The notes beneath the pieces are model-generated. The model was not told where the DNA came from. It saw only the letters and a list, made by a program, of their open reading frames with translations, and searched no databases. A DNA stretch of 64,000 bases, taken from assembly GCF_000471905.2 (NCBI RefSeq), contig NW_006498507.1, positions 6,937,496 through 7,001,495 on the forward strand, given 5' to 3'. Source of the stretch: Amborella trichopoda (taxonomy: Eukaryota; Streptophyta; Magnoliopsida; Amborellales; Amborellaceae). The translations under genes were made by a program, and so were the position numbers. The stretch's first letter is position 1, and the number at the start of each line of letters is the position of its first letter. Positions 43,209 to 56,036 of this stretch are shown here, in pieces.

Positions 43209-44272
43209 ACCAGTTGCTAAAGATACAATAAGAATAGTGAGAAAACAAGCGATGTGTCATATATACAAAACCCCAATTCGGCTTACAAGACAAATGTATT
43301 CGAGTACTTCATGTGTCCAAAAAAATAATACAGTAAATAAGATAAGTCATTATTCAACATCTTGGAGAATAAAACAACAGGTTCATAATCATTGAAATTT
43401 TATATGTTCTATAGAACTATAACTTCAAAAAGAAAGGAAGCTGGGGTAAAGAAGTTACTCTGATCATATAAGATGTATGTGGTAGGAGTCTGTTGAGGAT
43501 TCCCACAAGGCCCACCCTGAAAGCAGACAAATGCTAAATATCAGCTTCGAAAAAGTTGTTAGGTAACTCTGGATCATCAAATTATAGTCATTCAAACCCA
43601 TAATCTGTTAGTTCTCTTGGGCTTCAAAAAAATATCCATAATATATAAGTTCTAGAGCAATTTCCTTTAGATTGAGGGTCAGTATAACAACGGAAAGACA
43701 ACTCGAGCCTTGGTACTAAAAATAGAAAACAATGTTACACATACTGCAAATTCAGTCCATAAAAGGAACCTAAGGGTGCTTAGTAAGCTTCAAACCTGAA
43801 AACTCTTCCGAAGCGGTTAAACTCACCCTGCCAATCACACTGTTCTATATTGCTAATTTGAAATTAAGGTATCCAAAATTCTACCCATTTTTAAGAAAAC
43901 AAGAAACAAAGGAATGAGAGTGTGTCTCGACCAGCAATACAGAAAACACTCTTTGATTGGCAATAAGCATGTCAAACCAGCACATCTACACATAAAAAAA
44001 GAATAAGCAAATACAAGAACCAAGTACTCAACTTTGATGAGTGCAAATACACATAGTAACTCTGCATTCGATTCAAGCAAAGACCCAAGTTTTATCATAA
44101 CAGAAACCACGCATTCCTGATTCGAATTTCTATATTTCAAAATTATTTATTTTTTTAAAATGCGTGTGTGAAGCAATATATTATCCTTAAAAATAAAATG
44201 ATTGATTTCTGTCCAGTTTAATAAGCATAAATAATTCCAGGAATCAGATTCTTTATCGACTACAATAACAAT
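43209..44272. other. Spacer between MYB fragment and FAR1-related gene
   Basis: Probably includes the 3' UTR of the FAR1-related gene. No supported coding sequence. Confidence 0.4.
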
Positions 44273-47080
44273 TCATATTGTCAAACAAATAGGTTTACTA
44301 GAACACACTTTTTCAATTGTATTGCTCGGTTGACTCCCATGGCATGTCTCAGCTTCCTGAACACCACTAACTGGGGAACCAAGCTGTGTAACTCCCTCAA
44401 CTTTTTTCTTCACAGCAAGGATCTCCTGTAAAGCCTTTTGTAGAGCACGCACCGAGACATTGTAGACCTCTTCATTTGTCGCCCCTTCTGCTGCATATTT
44501 GATGGCATGTTGATATAGATTACTATATCGCAATGCTTGTGATTCTTGACAATCACGTTGCATTTTGACATCGTGTTCATCGACAACAAGTGCACTAGTA
44601 GCATATCTTGTCCACCGTGTTAAGATGTAATGAGAAGGGAGCAACATGACATCTTCCTTGATAAATACCTTTAGAACATGCCTACAAAGAATGCCTGCAT
44701 ACTCGAACATTCTACAGCTACAACTTGCTTTCGCTTCTGAAACATTCAATGTAACAGTGTACGCAATCTGCTCTGCCCCAAAGGCCACTACCCTAAAAGT
44801 GTTTGTAGGTCCATCCTTTCCAATTTTCTTGGCGACATAGGAAAGGCTTCTAAATAGCTCCTCTTGAAATAGCATGAATATGGTTCTTGTATAAGCTGTT
44901 GCTGCTTGACTTTCCATAGGCAGGCTAGTCTTCAAAATTGGTTTCGTGTAGAGTGTTTTGAAATCTTCTTCATGTTCCAATTCATATCTATTGTCCAGGG
45001 TTTTCTCCCACAGCTCAACAAATGCTTCTAGGCTAGTATCACCGCTCAGGTACCCATCCAAAAGCGTGCTTATGCTTTCAGTTTTTTGGGGAATAACCAC
45101 ATGTGCAAAGAATGTGTCATGCAGGTGTACTTGGACCCACTGCTCACGACATTTATACAAGGACTGAAGCCACTCATTGTCCCTGAGGTCATATTTATCA
45201 ATAAGGGACCACCAACTTGATTCAAACTCATCATTCAACTCAGTCAGGTTAATACATTTAGCAAAATCCCCCTTGAAATTTGGGTTCCTCCCCTCTAAAT
45301 GACCTAACTTCTCCGGGTATTGTATTAAGATGTGCCACTTGCAAAAATAGTGGCGGGTTTCCGGAAATACCTTTATAATAGCTGCTCCTATGGCTGCATC
45401 TTGGTCACTGATTATTAAGACCGGAGGGCGTCCATACATCATCTCAAGCAAAGTATTAAAGAGCCAAGTAAACGAAGACTCTGTCTCATCTTGCAATAAT
45501 GCACAACCAAAAAAGACAGGTTGTTTATGATGGTTTACCCCAACAAATGGAGTAAATGGTATCCCATAACGGTTTGTCCTGTAAGTTGTGTCAAATGTAA
45601 CTACATCACCAAAGTACCGATAGGCCATCTTTGACTTGGCATCAGCCCAAAAGAAATTCTTCATACGAAATTCCTCATCAACTTGGATTGCATAAACAAA
45701 TGAAGGATCCCTTGCTTGCATGTATCTGAAGTATTCTAATAAACGTTGAGCAGTGTCTTTTCCAATTTCCTTCCTTGGGAGGCCAACATCGTATGATTCA
45801 CTAGATTGTGCACTAGATGCAGAGACCATTCTTGCCGGTCTTATTCGCGCTTTATCAAGTGTGTGGATTAGATTTCTCGTTGTATTACTGACTCGCCTAC
45901 GTGGTCGATGGAAAGGTATTGGAGCTAACAATTCATGATTATGGTCGCTTACAAATATCGAAACAACCCATTTCCCAGAGTCTCTTCTTATCAAGTTAAT
46001 CATGGCGTTACATCCTTCTCTTGTGGCTGGTCGTGGCCTCTTACTGGAGAGGTATTTTTTAGCACGAAAACCTTGTTTGTTACATACAAATCTTTGGGCA
46101 GTGATTTCTCCACTACGCTTTGAACGACGGCTAGTGCCAACACGAACTCCGAAACCCAAACGCATTGCATATGCCTTATAGAAAGTCTCTGCTGCCTCAA
46201 CCGATTCGAACTCCATACCAACATAAGGATCAATATCTCCCACAGAATGTCCAACCATTTCATTGATCTCTTCTAAACTTGTTCCCAAGTTGGTTTCAGA
46301 GTCCAAATCTGTGTGTTCTTGATTTCGCTCTTCATCTGAAGTAGATGAGCACCCCTACAGAAGTAAAACCATCACGTTATGCCATGGATTTTTTCCTTTT
46401 TGATGAAAGAAAGATAATAAATGCAACGGGAAGGAATGACATCCATAACCAATACATTCCAAAAAGAAGTAAATAAAGGAACAAGGTTTCCATCACTATA
46501 ACCAGAAGGGTGAGGATGAACAAAAAATATGATAACAATTGATCAAACAGTATCCATTTAATTCATAGCATATTTAGAAGGGAACATACAAGTTAAAGAT
46601 CTTAATGTTTCCAAAATAATTGCAACAGGCTTAGGGGGAAGGGACGTAGGCAAGGGGTGATAGCAAAAGAGAATAATTACAAAGATGAACCTAACAATTA
46701 TTTTGGTTTAGAACAAAAGATAAATCTAAACTTTGGAAAAAGGAAGAGTGGCCTTCCTTTTTTCCTATAAGCATTCTTCTGATATACCTGGTCCTCTAAA
46801 CATTCGTCACTGACCCTTTCCTCGTGGAACTGATGATCCATATTTTCCTCCAAAACCTTCATTCTGTAAAACTATGAACCTTATCAGCTCTGCATGTATT
46901 CTATCAACCACATATGTTCACCAATTTAATAAGAAGGAAAACAAACCTAGTCTTCAGTTCAGGGTTTTCTTCATCTTCTAAATTCTCGAGTCCATAAATG
47001 TCAGATGTTTCAAGGCTTGGTCCATTGACATTACCATCATTGGACCCAGTTACATTCATGTCATTGGTCTCACATTCCAT
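44273..47080 (-). CDS. FAR1-related sequence (FRS) transcription factor, MULE-transposase derived
   Basis: Three coding exons, 47080-46947, 46863-46788 and 46354-44273, join in frame (AG|A Arg; CAG|GGG) to 763 residues. An acidic N-terminus (MECETNDMNVTG...) is followed by the FAR1 DNA-binding domain (about 126-216; Cys in RFVCNK and REGCN, then DHNHEL, WRKY-GCM1-like), a MULE transposase domain (Asp in TFDTTYR about 325, Asp in IISDQDAA about 387, then HYFCKWHI) and a SWIM zinc finger (CSC...CRHVLKVF about 615-629). FAR1/FHY3 relatives act in the nucleus in light and other signalling. The exon at 47107 begins right after a splice acceptor, so the ATG at 47080 follows a 5' UTR intron. It is a domesticated host gene, not a transposon: no TIRs surround it. 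I do not assign a subgroup. Confidence 0.92.
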
Positions 47081-47984
47081 CAGAAAATAATTCTCCACAA
47101 GAACCACCTATTGCGTACCATCGAATAAATAACGAGTATTAACCAACTTAAGAATCAATCATGCTCCAAACCAATAGAATCAAACTGCAGTAATTCAAAA
47201 TGAAGAACCAAAACCAACCCAAATTCAAGAATCCTATAAATAATAAATAAAACAAAAAATTAAATATAACAAAAGAAAAGAAACGAAGTTTCTATCTAAT
47301 GGTTAACAAAACACTCAGTTCTCTGGCATTTGTCCCCATGTAGAGTTTATTTTCGTGCTCATGACACAAAGGTTGATCTATTTCAGTAGGCCAAAAGCAT
47401 AAAAAATCATCTTTTTTCTTTTTTGATCAACGCCTAGAGAGTTTCACTCGTGCTAACAAGAAGAAGAAGTAGAACCATGTTAAGTAGTTCAATAAATGAG
47501 CACAAAACCATCAAAGTTGCAGAAAAAACTGCATGGGTAAAAAGATAACCCATTTATTCCTCAAATAAAGAACATGTCGCCTTTTCCCTTTTTTCTAAAA
47601 AAATGGCAGGCAATAACAATTAAAAAAATGAAGAATTTATAATAATAAATTATACTCAGCATCCATCAGCTATCAAAGCATCATATGCATACCCAATTCA
47701 CCAAAAAAAAGAAGTCATAATCCTTTAATCAAGAAGATCAAAACTATGAAATCGGCACAATTAAATTCATTTTCCCACAGAGTGAAAAATGCACAATAAT
47801 CATACAGCATAATAAGTTTCAAGTTCACAGGAAGCACAGGAGAGAAACAGAATTTCTCCCCGATATAGTGAAAAAAAAAAAATGCAAGTCAAATTCAATG
47901 GGTGTCATGAAACTCATATCTCTAGGACACTATACAATGCATTCCCAGAGGGAAAAAACAAAAAAAACAAAACTTAGACAATAA

Positions 47985-48030
47985 AACAGAGAGAGAGACG
48001 GAGAGGGAGAGGGAGAGGGAGAGAGAGAGG
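47985..48030. repeat. (GA)n / GAGGGA microsatellite
   Basis: Purine run with GAGAGG units in the 5' UTR intron of the FAR1-related gene. Confidence 0.9.
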
Positions 48031-48089
48031 TAAAACAATTCTCAACATACAAAGAGGGAAGAGTAATCGGGGCATAACAGAGAGAGTAC

Positions 48090-48250
48090 CTGCGGCGTAG
48101 CAGAGAGGGAGAGGAGAGAGAGAGAGAGGTTAGGGCAAGATGGGAATGGACGATGGGGATCGAATTTCACGAAACCTAGGGCATGCGAAAGCGTTCTCAT
48201 GCTCTCTCTAATCCGCCAAACAACTCTTGGATCCAAAAGTTTCAGAACCA
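48090..48250 (-). promoter_or_regulatory. Probable 5' non-coding exon of the FAR1-related gene
   Basis: A good donor, CAG|GTACTC, ends at 48090 on the minus strand and would pair with the acceptor at 47108-47109, giving a 5' UTR intron of about 1 kb. The upstream sequence is CT-rich. The start site is not determined. Confidence 0.45.
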
Positions 48251-48449
48251 CTACAATGGACGATCCAGATCTGCTGTACATCAACACAAATGGACGGTCA
48301 ATACTGCGTAGTGTACCATCTAAATTACACCTTTTGGGCCTTTGGAATTTCTTTTATTTTCATGGCGTGATCCTGCGGGAGTATAATATATACTGACTCC
48401 CTCAAGCAATAGACCTTTGAGGTGGAATTTTTTTATTTATTTTTCTTTG

Positions 48450-48790
48450 TTTTTCTCGAGGAAGTTAGTAAGTGGTTTGAGCACGTACTCATTCATTGCA
48501 TTATGTAAATTTATTATCAAAGTGCACTTGATTTTACCCATTTAGTATGTTACCTATGTTTTGATTTATTTGTAAAATACCTATCAAAATATACACATTT
48601 TAAGTCACAATAGTAAAAAAAAAGGTATGGTTTATAATGAGACTATTTATCGTTTGTACATAAAGGTAATAATCACTTCCACTCATCAAATGTTAAATTG
48701 GATGACTTGGGTGAGTCACGAAATCCAAGAATATTTTTTTTGGAACTTCATGTCTATTCAATGACAATCTTACTATTACCCATTTTGAAA
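48450..48790. repeat. Dispersed repeat family B, copy 1
   Basis: Shares with 50385-50660 and 59390-59600 an order of words around ACTATTTAYCKTTTGTAC, AATCACTTCC/AATTATT and a following TGAGT..CACRAAAKTC segment. Diverged; ends not defined. Confidence 0.4.
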
Positions 48791-49542
48791 TATAAGGAAC
48801 AAAAATGATTGTGACCTCCAAATACAAAAGATAAAATACAAAAGATAAATGATCTCTTTAAAAAAATAAAAAGTGAATTTTATTTTGATAAATTTCTCTA
48901 ATATTATTGCGAAAACCTTGAAGAAAATGTAATTACATTGGAATAGGTGATGAACTTCCAGTGCTCTCCGTGTATTCACCGCATTCACTCTGTACAATAT
49001 GTGGGTATTAATTCCCATTTCCTTTAGATAATATTTTCATTTTCTATGGTTTGAATGATTTTCTATATTTTGAACTTTGGATAATGGATAATCTTTAGAA
49101 TCAGTTAGTATCTTAAAAAATTAAAATAATTTAAAAATAAATGAATAAAAATGTGAGTACCTGAACACTAGGATCTATAAATGCACGATCCTGATAAATC
49201 CATGGTTTTTTTTTTATTTTGGCAGATATAGTACAAGTTAATTTTCTTATATTTTATTTCCTATTTAGGTTGGTTGCTAGATCGAGGAGGTTACACCTTA
49301 AAATTTTAAAATAGCTACGACGTGGGCGTAGGGAGTAAATGAATATCATACTCCTCCAAGCGTAAAAAATCTTTTGGTTATTGTTCTTGAGCACATATCA
49401 CATCAACATAAGTTGCTGCTTAGATGGTAAGGCACGTCGACCAAGAAAATAATAAATATATAAATATATATTAATCAATTGATAAGGTAGATTTATATTT
49501 AAAATTCTATTTTCTTGATAAATTTATGGAAATTAAAATAAC

Positions 49543-49915
49543 ATTTGAAAAAAAATTTATATAAAGGTGAGACCCTAAACAATAAAATTAAGGTGAATCT
49601 GAATGTTTTGATTCCCAAAATCCTCATATTGATCATCTCGACTTCAAGATGTATGAACATGAGAAAAATTGGACTTCGAGTATTGAAAATAATGCATTTT
49701 ATAATTTATTTTCTAGACCATCAATTTTCAAGATTATCAAGTATTCATAGATCTGCTCAATCTACACTAATTTTGAAGCTTTAAATTGTACAATTAGCGA
49801 TAAAAATAAATTGTCAGACATCACAAAGATTTCTAGCCCTAAAATAACATCTTTTGATATTATTTCAAGGGGCGCCTACTTTGATTGTTATGGGCCTGAG
49901 CCTCATACAAACCCC
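49543..49915 (+). repeat. MITE family A, copy 4
   Basis: Starts TTTATATAAAGGTGAGACCC and ends TTTGATTGTTATGGGCCTGAGCC, with inverted-end similarity. It parallels 37538-37925 across its length (for example GATCATCTCGAC and ACCATCAATTTTCAAG). Confidence 0.65.
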
Positions 49916-50384
49916 ACCCATATCATTTTGCATGAACACAAGTAGGTTTTTCTGAGCGGATTCACCAAAAACATGAATTAATGCTAACAATAATTAATAC
50001 ACACTATTACGATCGACATGTTCATTTTAACAACATGATCATATGTATATCACCATTCAACCATTTATTAAGATAAAATAAAACTTAATAGTATTTAAAC
50101 TACAATAAGTTATGATATGTATGTTCAATATAACTATGTGATTATCACCATGCAATCAAATAGGCTAGACAAATGTGAATGATTATAGACCCACTCCCTC
50201 AAGGATCCAACATATTGTTGGACAATGATAACCTCTAGAAAATGTTATCATGACCATGTGGATGACATATATCATATATTATAGAGTTCTTCAAAAAATA
50301 GGCAATCAACTATTTAGCATTTTACTTATATCTTTTGATTTAATTTCAAAACACCCATCAAAATAATTATATATAACAATGAAT
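49916..50384. other. Intergenic AT-rich DNA
   Basis: No gene or clear repeat border recognised. Confidence 0.35.
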
Positions 50385-50659
50385 TGGAATTCTTGTAAAG
50401 GGGTAAATTGTTGAATTGTTGAAAAATTAAGTGTATTTTGATAGATTTCCTTATATTATAAGGGATTCTATATAAGGAATGATACTATTTACCTTTTGTA
50501 CAAGGTGGTCATAATTATTTACGACCATCCAACGAAATCTAATAGCTTGAGTAACCCACAAAAGTTCGAGAAATTTCTTTTAAAATTTGAGCTTAGTCAA
50601 TGGAAGAAATACAACCACCCAATTTCACATAGTCAAAATTAATTGTAAGGACCTTATAC
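50385..50659. repeat. Dispersed repeat family B, copy 2
   Basis: Best match to 59390-59600: both contain a run from ATACTATTTACCTTTTGTAC-like sequence to TCAATGGAA and AATTAATTGTAAG. The right side is cut by the N gap. Confidence 0.5.
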
Positions 50660-50679
50660 NNNNNNNNNNNNNNNNNNNN
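50660..50679. other. Assembly gap (20 N)
   Basis: Twenty N characters; true gap length unknown. Confidence 1.
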
Positions 50680-51369
50680 CACCTCTACCCCTGGTGTGCC
50701 TTCGCCTCCCACGACTAAGCACAACATTTTTATGTTATATTTGTTTTCAAGAGCTCTAAATAAGTGTATCTTTTGAATTGTACTGGTTGATGCCAATTGT
50801 CTCTTTTATTATCCGGTCCTAAGGTTTTAGAGGAAGCTGAAGCATTGAGACATTGTTCAAGGAGAGGGGAATTCATATTAGACATAACCGCCAAATGGGA
50901 GCGAAAAACACAGGGCAAACATAAAGAGCTAAATTTGGTAGTGGATGTATGCATTTTGGAGAGGGAATGAAGGAAATTTCAAGAGATCAGATTTTCTTGG
51001 AGGTATTTCTCTTTCTAAAAGGTAAAAACAGTTGTTTGCCTCACTGATTAGAGGTTTGGAGAGAGAGCGAGATGGTGGGTACGAATTTAACCAAAAAAAG
51101 TTTGGCAAAAGGCAGAGAAAACCGGTACATTGTCCTGGTTTTTTTTTTTTTGGATAGTGTTAACCTTAAAGGCTGCCTGCGAAAATTGATCCTAAAAGGT
51201 TTCTCCTGTTATCTCAAAATCCAAACCTTCCAAGTCAATGGACTAAGAAGAGGGCTGTTACCATAATGTAGCAGGACCAACGGCCTTATATAAACTTCTT
51301 TTACATCTATCTTGTATATTCAAAAGATTGAAGTAGAATAATCAGCAACAGATCAAAAGAGGAACACTG

Positions 51370-53370
51370 TTGGTATACCTGAGAGAGAGACAGAGGCGTA
51401 ACGCAAGAGGCCCAAGCACCATGTTTTCCTAAGGTTCAGCTTTCAAATTCATCAAGAAATTCCCCTCTTTATGAGTTGCATTTCTCTCTTTGGTGATGAA
51501 CTAAATGGTCTGAAATGGTCTTTAACTCTCGTCAACTCTATCCCCCACAGTCCCTAAAATCAACTTTATCACTCTCTACATTGCTTGACTTCTCCTCGGT
51601 ACTCTCAAGCCCTGGCTGGTTTTGCCCTATTACCATTCATCTCTCGACATAACCCATGTTCTCGATCAGTGGTTGGCTTGCACTTTGTCCAAATTCTCTC
51701 TCTCTACATTCCCCCCCAATCACTGACAGGCTCTACATTGCCGGAGTTTTGGTATGTACCCCGACTCTCAATCACTGGATGGATTTCATCCTTAGTCAAT
51801 TCCCTCCCTAAATTGTCCGAGCTCTCAATACTCATGTTCTCAATCACTGATTCTGGTTGGTTTTTCTATGAGATCAATTCTTTTAGCGGCCCCGTCAAAC
51901 CCACTTTCACACCCTCTTCACCCTTCACCCCTTCCCCTACTTCATGGATGCTGCTACCATTAAAGCAGTCCGCATGGGCAGAGCCCAGTCCCATTGGGGG
52001 GCCTGGGGCCAACCAATATCACTAGTAGGCCATGTTCTAGAAAGTTTCGAAGGGCCCATCGGGCATGGTAGGCCTGAAATGAACAACGTTCTTGAGTGGG
52101 CAGTTTTGAGGCTGCAGTGATGCGGGCCGGCAGCCACCGCAGCTACTTGCATGAGAGGATTGGACCCATTGTGAGCTTCAACTGGGCCTGGGTGTCTGTT
52201 AGGGTGGATTTCTTTGCAGGTGGTTGGTCCTGGTCTGGACGTTGTTGGGCTCGCTGTAGTGCTTGGGCAATGGTATGGCTGGTGCCCTTGCTATGGAAGA
52301 GAAATTCCCTGAACCACGTTCTATATCAAATAAAAATGACAAGTTGGTTTTTAAGAAACTAAGTTTTACTCACAAATTGAAGCAATGATACTAACTTAAC
52401 AGAGGATATTAATTAATTAAACTCCCCATATGAACAATTCAACAGTAAACAATGTTAACATTTCTCAAAAAAAATAAACAATTCAACAGTAAACACTAGG
52501 AAGCGTGGATACTACAGACCCTGAATAAACAATTCAACAATAAAAGTGTAGATGCTAAAGAGCCGATATGAAGATTTTATTCTTTGTTAAGAAGCAAACC
52601 CCATATAGAACTTTTTTTTAAAAAATTTCAGCAGTAACAATGAAACTCTAGAGATCATGTTGTGGCACCCACCGCCTTGACTACCTCTTCCTATCTTTAG
52701 GAAGCTTTTCTGCCATGTTGAATAATTCAACTGTCATAAAGTGCAGGCGAGGAATACAAGAGAAGTTCAAATGAAGCTCAAATGAAGAAAGCAGGAGCCA
52801 TAAGGAATGCCACTTAATCAACAGAAAACGAACTTAATGCTTTAGTCATTTTAAGGAATCAATACTCAGAGTAAAAAGGAATACCACCAAAAGATTATGT
52901 ATTCGATGATATGGGCATATTGAGAGCAATTGAAACAACCTGCCGGGTTACCTGTTGCCCCTAAGTGGTGAACTGTTAAAGCTACCGTCCACCTTTGAAT
53001 TAGAGCTGGCCTGTTTCTCCCCGGTAATTGACTATCAAATTTAAAACATGACGAAAGGACTCCACAGAAACACACACATATAGATATGAATGTGCATCGA
53101 GAAAGAGAGAGAGAGAGAGAGAGAGGAGCATTACATATTCTTATTTTTCACACAAGATAGCAGTATGTATTTTCTCATGCAATAATCTATTTTACAGTTG
53201 TAGACCCTCAAGATCTTCTAGGTTTTCTTGGTCCAGAGTCAGCAATAATAGGACCTTCTTGTCTTTTGTCCTATTATTTGATTACATGGTGATGATCCTA
53301 ATGCACTATAGTTTCCATGATCAACTCAATGATAGTATGCCTTCCCCATATTAGTAAAATAAATGTATGA
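51370..53370 (-). pseudogene. Decayed duplicate of the MYB/SANT gene (3' UTR, last exon, exon 2)
   Basis: Homologous to about 57960-60250 in the same order and strand. The last-exon copy (about 52330-51570) is frameshifted: the AAGARIAPA block is scrambled to AAGPHHCSLK. The exon 2 copy (about 53035-52900) keeps KQASSNSKV-like coding traces, but the splice acceptor is destroyed (TTTGCAGAGATGG in the intact gene is replaced by TTTGATAG) and a short deletion shifts the frame. Homology fades at about 53370, before any MYB exon. Clearly non-functional. Confidence 0.8.
53100..53126. repeat. (GA)n microsatellite
   Basis: Uninterrupted GA dinucleotides. Confidence 0.95.
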
Positions 53371-53371
53371 A

Positions 53372-53515
53372 TCAGTGTTTCAAAAACTGGGAAATAACAA
53401 AAAGGGGTTAAATTGTGGCTCCCCTGGGGTGGGGAACTGGCCGGTCCAATAACTTCCTGGATCCATCTCTGTCCCAGCCGATTCCTAATCCGGATCGGCA
53501 ATTAAAAAAATGACA
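53372..53515. mobile_element. Possible hAT-type MITE
   Basis: Begins CAGTGTTTCAAAAACTGGG, like other hAT ends in this window, and has a GC-rich middle (CTGGCCGGTCC). The right end and duplication were not found. It sits where homology of the MYB pseudogene to its parent stops. Confidence 0.35.
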
Positions 53516-54845
53516 AGTGTTTTAGTGAGTAAATCTACAAGAAGCTATAACCACTGAGTGGAAGTCGCAAATATCATAATAAACATATGATAGAAAAAAG
53601 TTGGATGATATATACATATAACCATTCTATTTTGATATCAACTAAGGTTTACTGAAAACTCACAGTACCCATGAAGAACACTTGCTCCCTTCAACAATGT
53701 TAACACTTCCTGAAAAGCTGATAAATGAAACAAGATGACTAATCTACAACTTTATTCTTCTATCAAAGGCCTCTAGCAGTTATATGGTAAGAGGGAAATT
53801 TCTAATTAAAATTTCCCAAGGCCCATCTGAATTGCTAAAAGACCTCTAAATAATAACAGGACAATCACAGCAACAAACAGAACAAAGCATTTACTGGTAT
53901 GTGAACTTTTCTAAATAATATAAAGACCCAAAGTAACAAATAATACTAAAGGGCTTTGGCCAAAAGGAACTAAAAGAGAAGGTGGAAGAAAATGCGACAA
54001 ATATAAGAAGGAATAACAATAACCCGCAGACAAGTATATGACTAAATATCAAAGCAAGAAACAGTAAGACCAGATCTATTGTTGCAGTCACAATAGAAAT
54101 AAGTTCCATAGTAGAAGGAAACAAATCAAGCAGGCAACAAACAGATTAATGGCGCTATTTTTAAACGAAGCAGAGATCAAGTACTCACCCAATTTACAGT
54201 CTGATTCAATATGGAATCCCCTGCTCTGAGCTATGACTCAATCCAATTTGCCAAGCATAGAACACTATTTTCAAGTATATGTGCAACATACACCTCGAGA
54301 ATGGTTCCTCCATGTTGGTTACTGATATAGACACGCTATGTATCATGGACACTCATGTCCATGGTTTTTTGCATGTTTCGACACACCAAAGATGCACCAT
54401 CCACTGTTGCAATTGGGTCGTTGCAATTACTAGGTTGGATGTCTAATTGTCCAAGCTATAGTGATAGTATCTTGTACCTGAACTAGTGGGTCACTTTTTT
54501 CTAAGTAGCGGGGAAGAGGACCGAAACATGCCGTTGAAAGACTCTACCGAAACAAAAATGAGCTGTCAAGAATGTAGATGAGGTAGGATGGGCAGTTGGT
54601 CAGACCTAGTATGGATCGTTCATGGACGATAGTCGGTTCTCCTAGGGTTACCACATATGGGATCCTTGGGGAAGACGCTTAGACACTTAATTCTCAATAT
54701 TTATTCTTGAGGTCTCATAATAGATTCTTAATGTCTCGTAGTCTTTGAAAGGCTGTTTTCAGATTAGCATATGTAACGCTCATATATGTGTCAGACGTAC
54801 GCATCCATGTCTACATAACATAGCATAAAAACCGATTATAACAAA
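53516..54845. other. Spacer downstream of the PORR gene
   Basis: Contains the likely 3' UTR of the PORR gene near its right edge; the block at 54300-54830 has repeat-like character (CATGGACACTCATGTCCATGG near 54347). No coding sequence recognised. Confidence 0.35.
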
Positions 54846-56036
54846 TCATTCCGAAAAGGCATCCATGGTTTCTTCCTGATTAGCCTCCATTTCCACTAAC
54901 CCCTGATCATACCAATCTCCATCTCTCGGCTCCTTCTTATACAACCCTCTGCTCCTATTCAAAAACCCAGTCTTCATCATTTCTATGTACTTCTCTCTAA
55001 TATCAACAAGTGGGTGCTTCTCAACTAATTGGTGGGCATCAAAGGCTTCTCTGAGAATTACAGTGTGTGTGTCACGCTTCTGAGAAATATAAAATATGCC
55101 CGGGTGCCTCTCAAAAACCTTGGTGAATTTTTGAGGGAGCCCCAATGGCTTTCTCAGATTGCTCAAATTCTTCCTCTCTGTCTTCCTCTCGATTGTGAGG
55201 TAAAGAAGTTCATGAAATACACCAACAATTCTCTTCTCAGACTCATCTGTTCTCGGATCGAGATGCGACGCATCGGCATAAGGTGAAGTGTAGGGAAGCC
55301 TCTGCCACTCTCCCAACCAATCCATGCATTTCTTCCTGAGACCGAAACCCCGAGTAAATTTTATAGGGAAAGCCAGAGCCCTCTTATCCCCTTCGGAACA
55401 CCTCACCCCACAATTCCTCTCCATCTGTGAGACTGCGAGCCTGCAATCCCAATGTGAAAGCTGGAGCCCAATTCGATCGTCTTCAAGCTTAACAAATTCG
55501 AAGAGTTGGGGGTACCTTGGTATTAAGCCGCGGTCATAGTCTTGGACCAAACCCATGTCCCATCTCAGCTGATCAATGGTTTGTAGAGGGAGAGTCCTTT
55601 GCTTTGTGAGCATGAGCAATTTGCAGAGCCTCTGTACTGTACCTTCCTCGGTAACCTCTTGCCATCTCTGTTCCTCCTCATGGAGGCTCCGAGCCTCTTG
55701 GGTTAGCTTGAACCAGTGCAGTGGGCACCCATTTTGATGGCGAATGAATTCATGGAAGATGGTGGGGTACCTTCTCATGAACCTCGAAACCCTAATTTCG
55801 ATATCCATTTGCCTACGCCTCTTCGAGAGTTGGTAGACGGGCAAGCAGCCATCCGCTTGCCTGCAAATCATGTCCTTGAGCTCGCACACAGCTTTGAGGT
55901 CCTTCTCCATGGCGACCACTGTGTCAAGAACTGGGTCCTTTACCCATTTCAGTTTTATGTTTACAAGAGAGAACCTTTGCTGGTAATAACATGGTTGAGA
56001 TGATGGAGGAGTGAGAAAGAGTCTTCTTCTGAACAT
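54846..56036 (-). CDS. PORR-domain organellar RNA-binding protein (WTF/RPD1 family)
   Basis: Single-exon gene of 396 residues. The Arg-rich, acid-poor N-terminus (MFRRRLFLTPPSS) fits a mitochondrial or chloroplast transit peptide. From about residue 27 the Plant Organelle RNA Recognition domain begins (KLKWVKDPVLDTVVAMEKDL), with RVSRFMRRYPTIFHEF and LCKLLMLTKQRTLPL, and later PLGLPQKFTKVFERHPGIFYI and KHPLVDIREKYIEMMKTGFL, which mark the family end. Members bind organellar group II introns and help splicing. The length and lack of introns are typical. The start is the first ATG, matching the transit-peptide position. The exact member (for example WTF9-like) is not certain, so no symbol is given. 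The C-terminus is acidic (EMEANQEETMDAFSE). Confidence 0.92.
   Translation of the reverse strand: MFRRRLFLTPPSSQPCYYQQRFSLVNIKLKWVKDPVLDTVVAMEKDLKAVCELKDMICRQADGCLPVYQLSKRRRQMDIEIRVSRFMRRYPTIFHEFIRHQNGCPLHWFKLTQEARSLHEEEQRWQEVTEEGTVQRLCKLLMLTKQRTLPLQTIDQLRWDMGLVQDYDRGLIPRYPQLFEFVKLEDDRIGLQLSHWDCRLAVSQMERNCGVRCSEGDKRALAFPIKFTRGFGLRKKCMDWLGEWQRLPYTSPYADASHLDPRTDESEKRIVGVFHELLYLTIERKTERKNLSNLRKPLGLPQKFTKVFERHPGIFYISQKRDTHTVILREAFDAHQLVEKHPLVDIREKYIEMMKTGFLNRSRGLYKKEPRDGDWYDQGLVEMEANQEETMDAFSE

Noticed and set aside
43495..43545. Possible small minus-strand exon (acceptor TTTCAG, donor GTAACT) encoding GNPQQTPTTYILYD-like sequence
   Set aside because: Splice-like borders exist, but it cannot be tied to the FAR1-related gene, which has its own stop at 44273, or to the MYB fragment.
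44646..46123. Plus-strand open frames across the FAR1-related gene
   Set aside because: Antisense shadows of a well-supported coding exon.
55029..56003. Plus-strand open frames across the PORR gene
   Set aside because: Antisense shadows of the intact PORR coding sequence.
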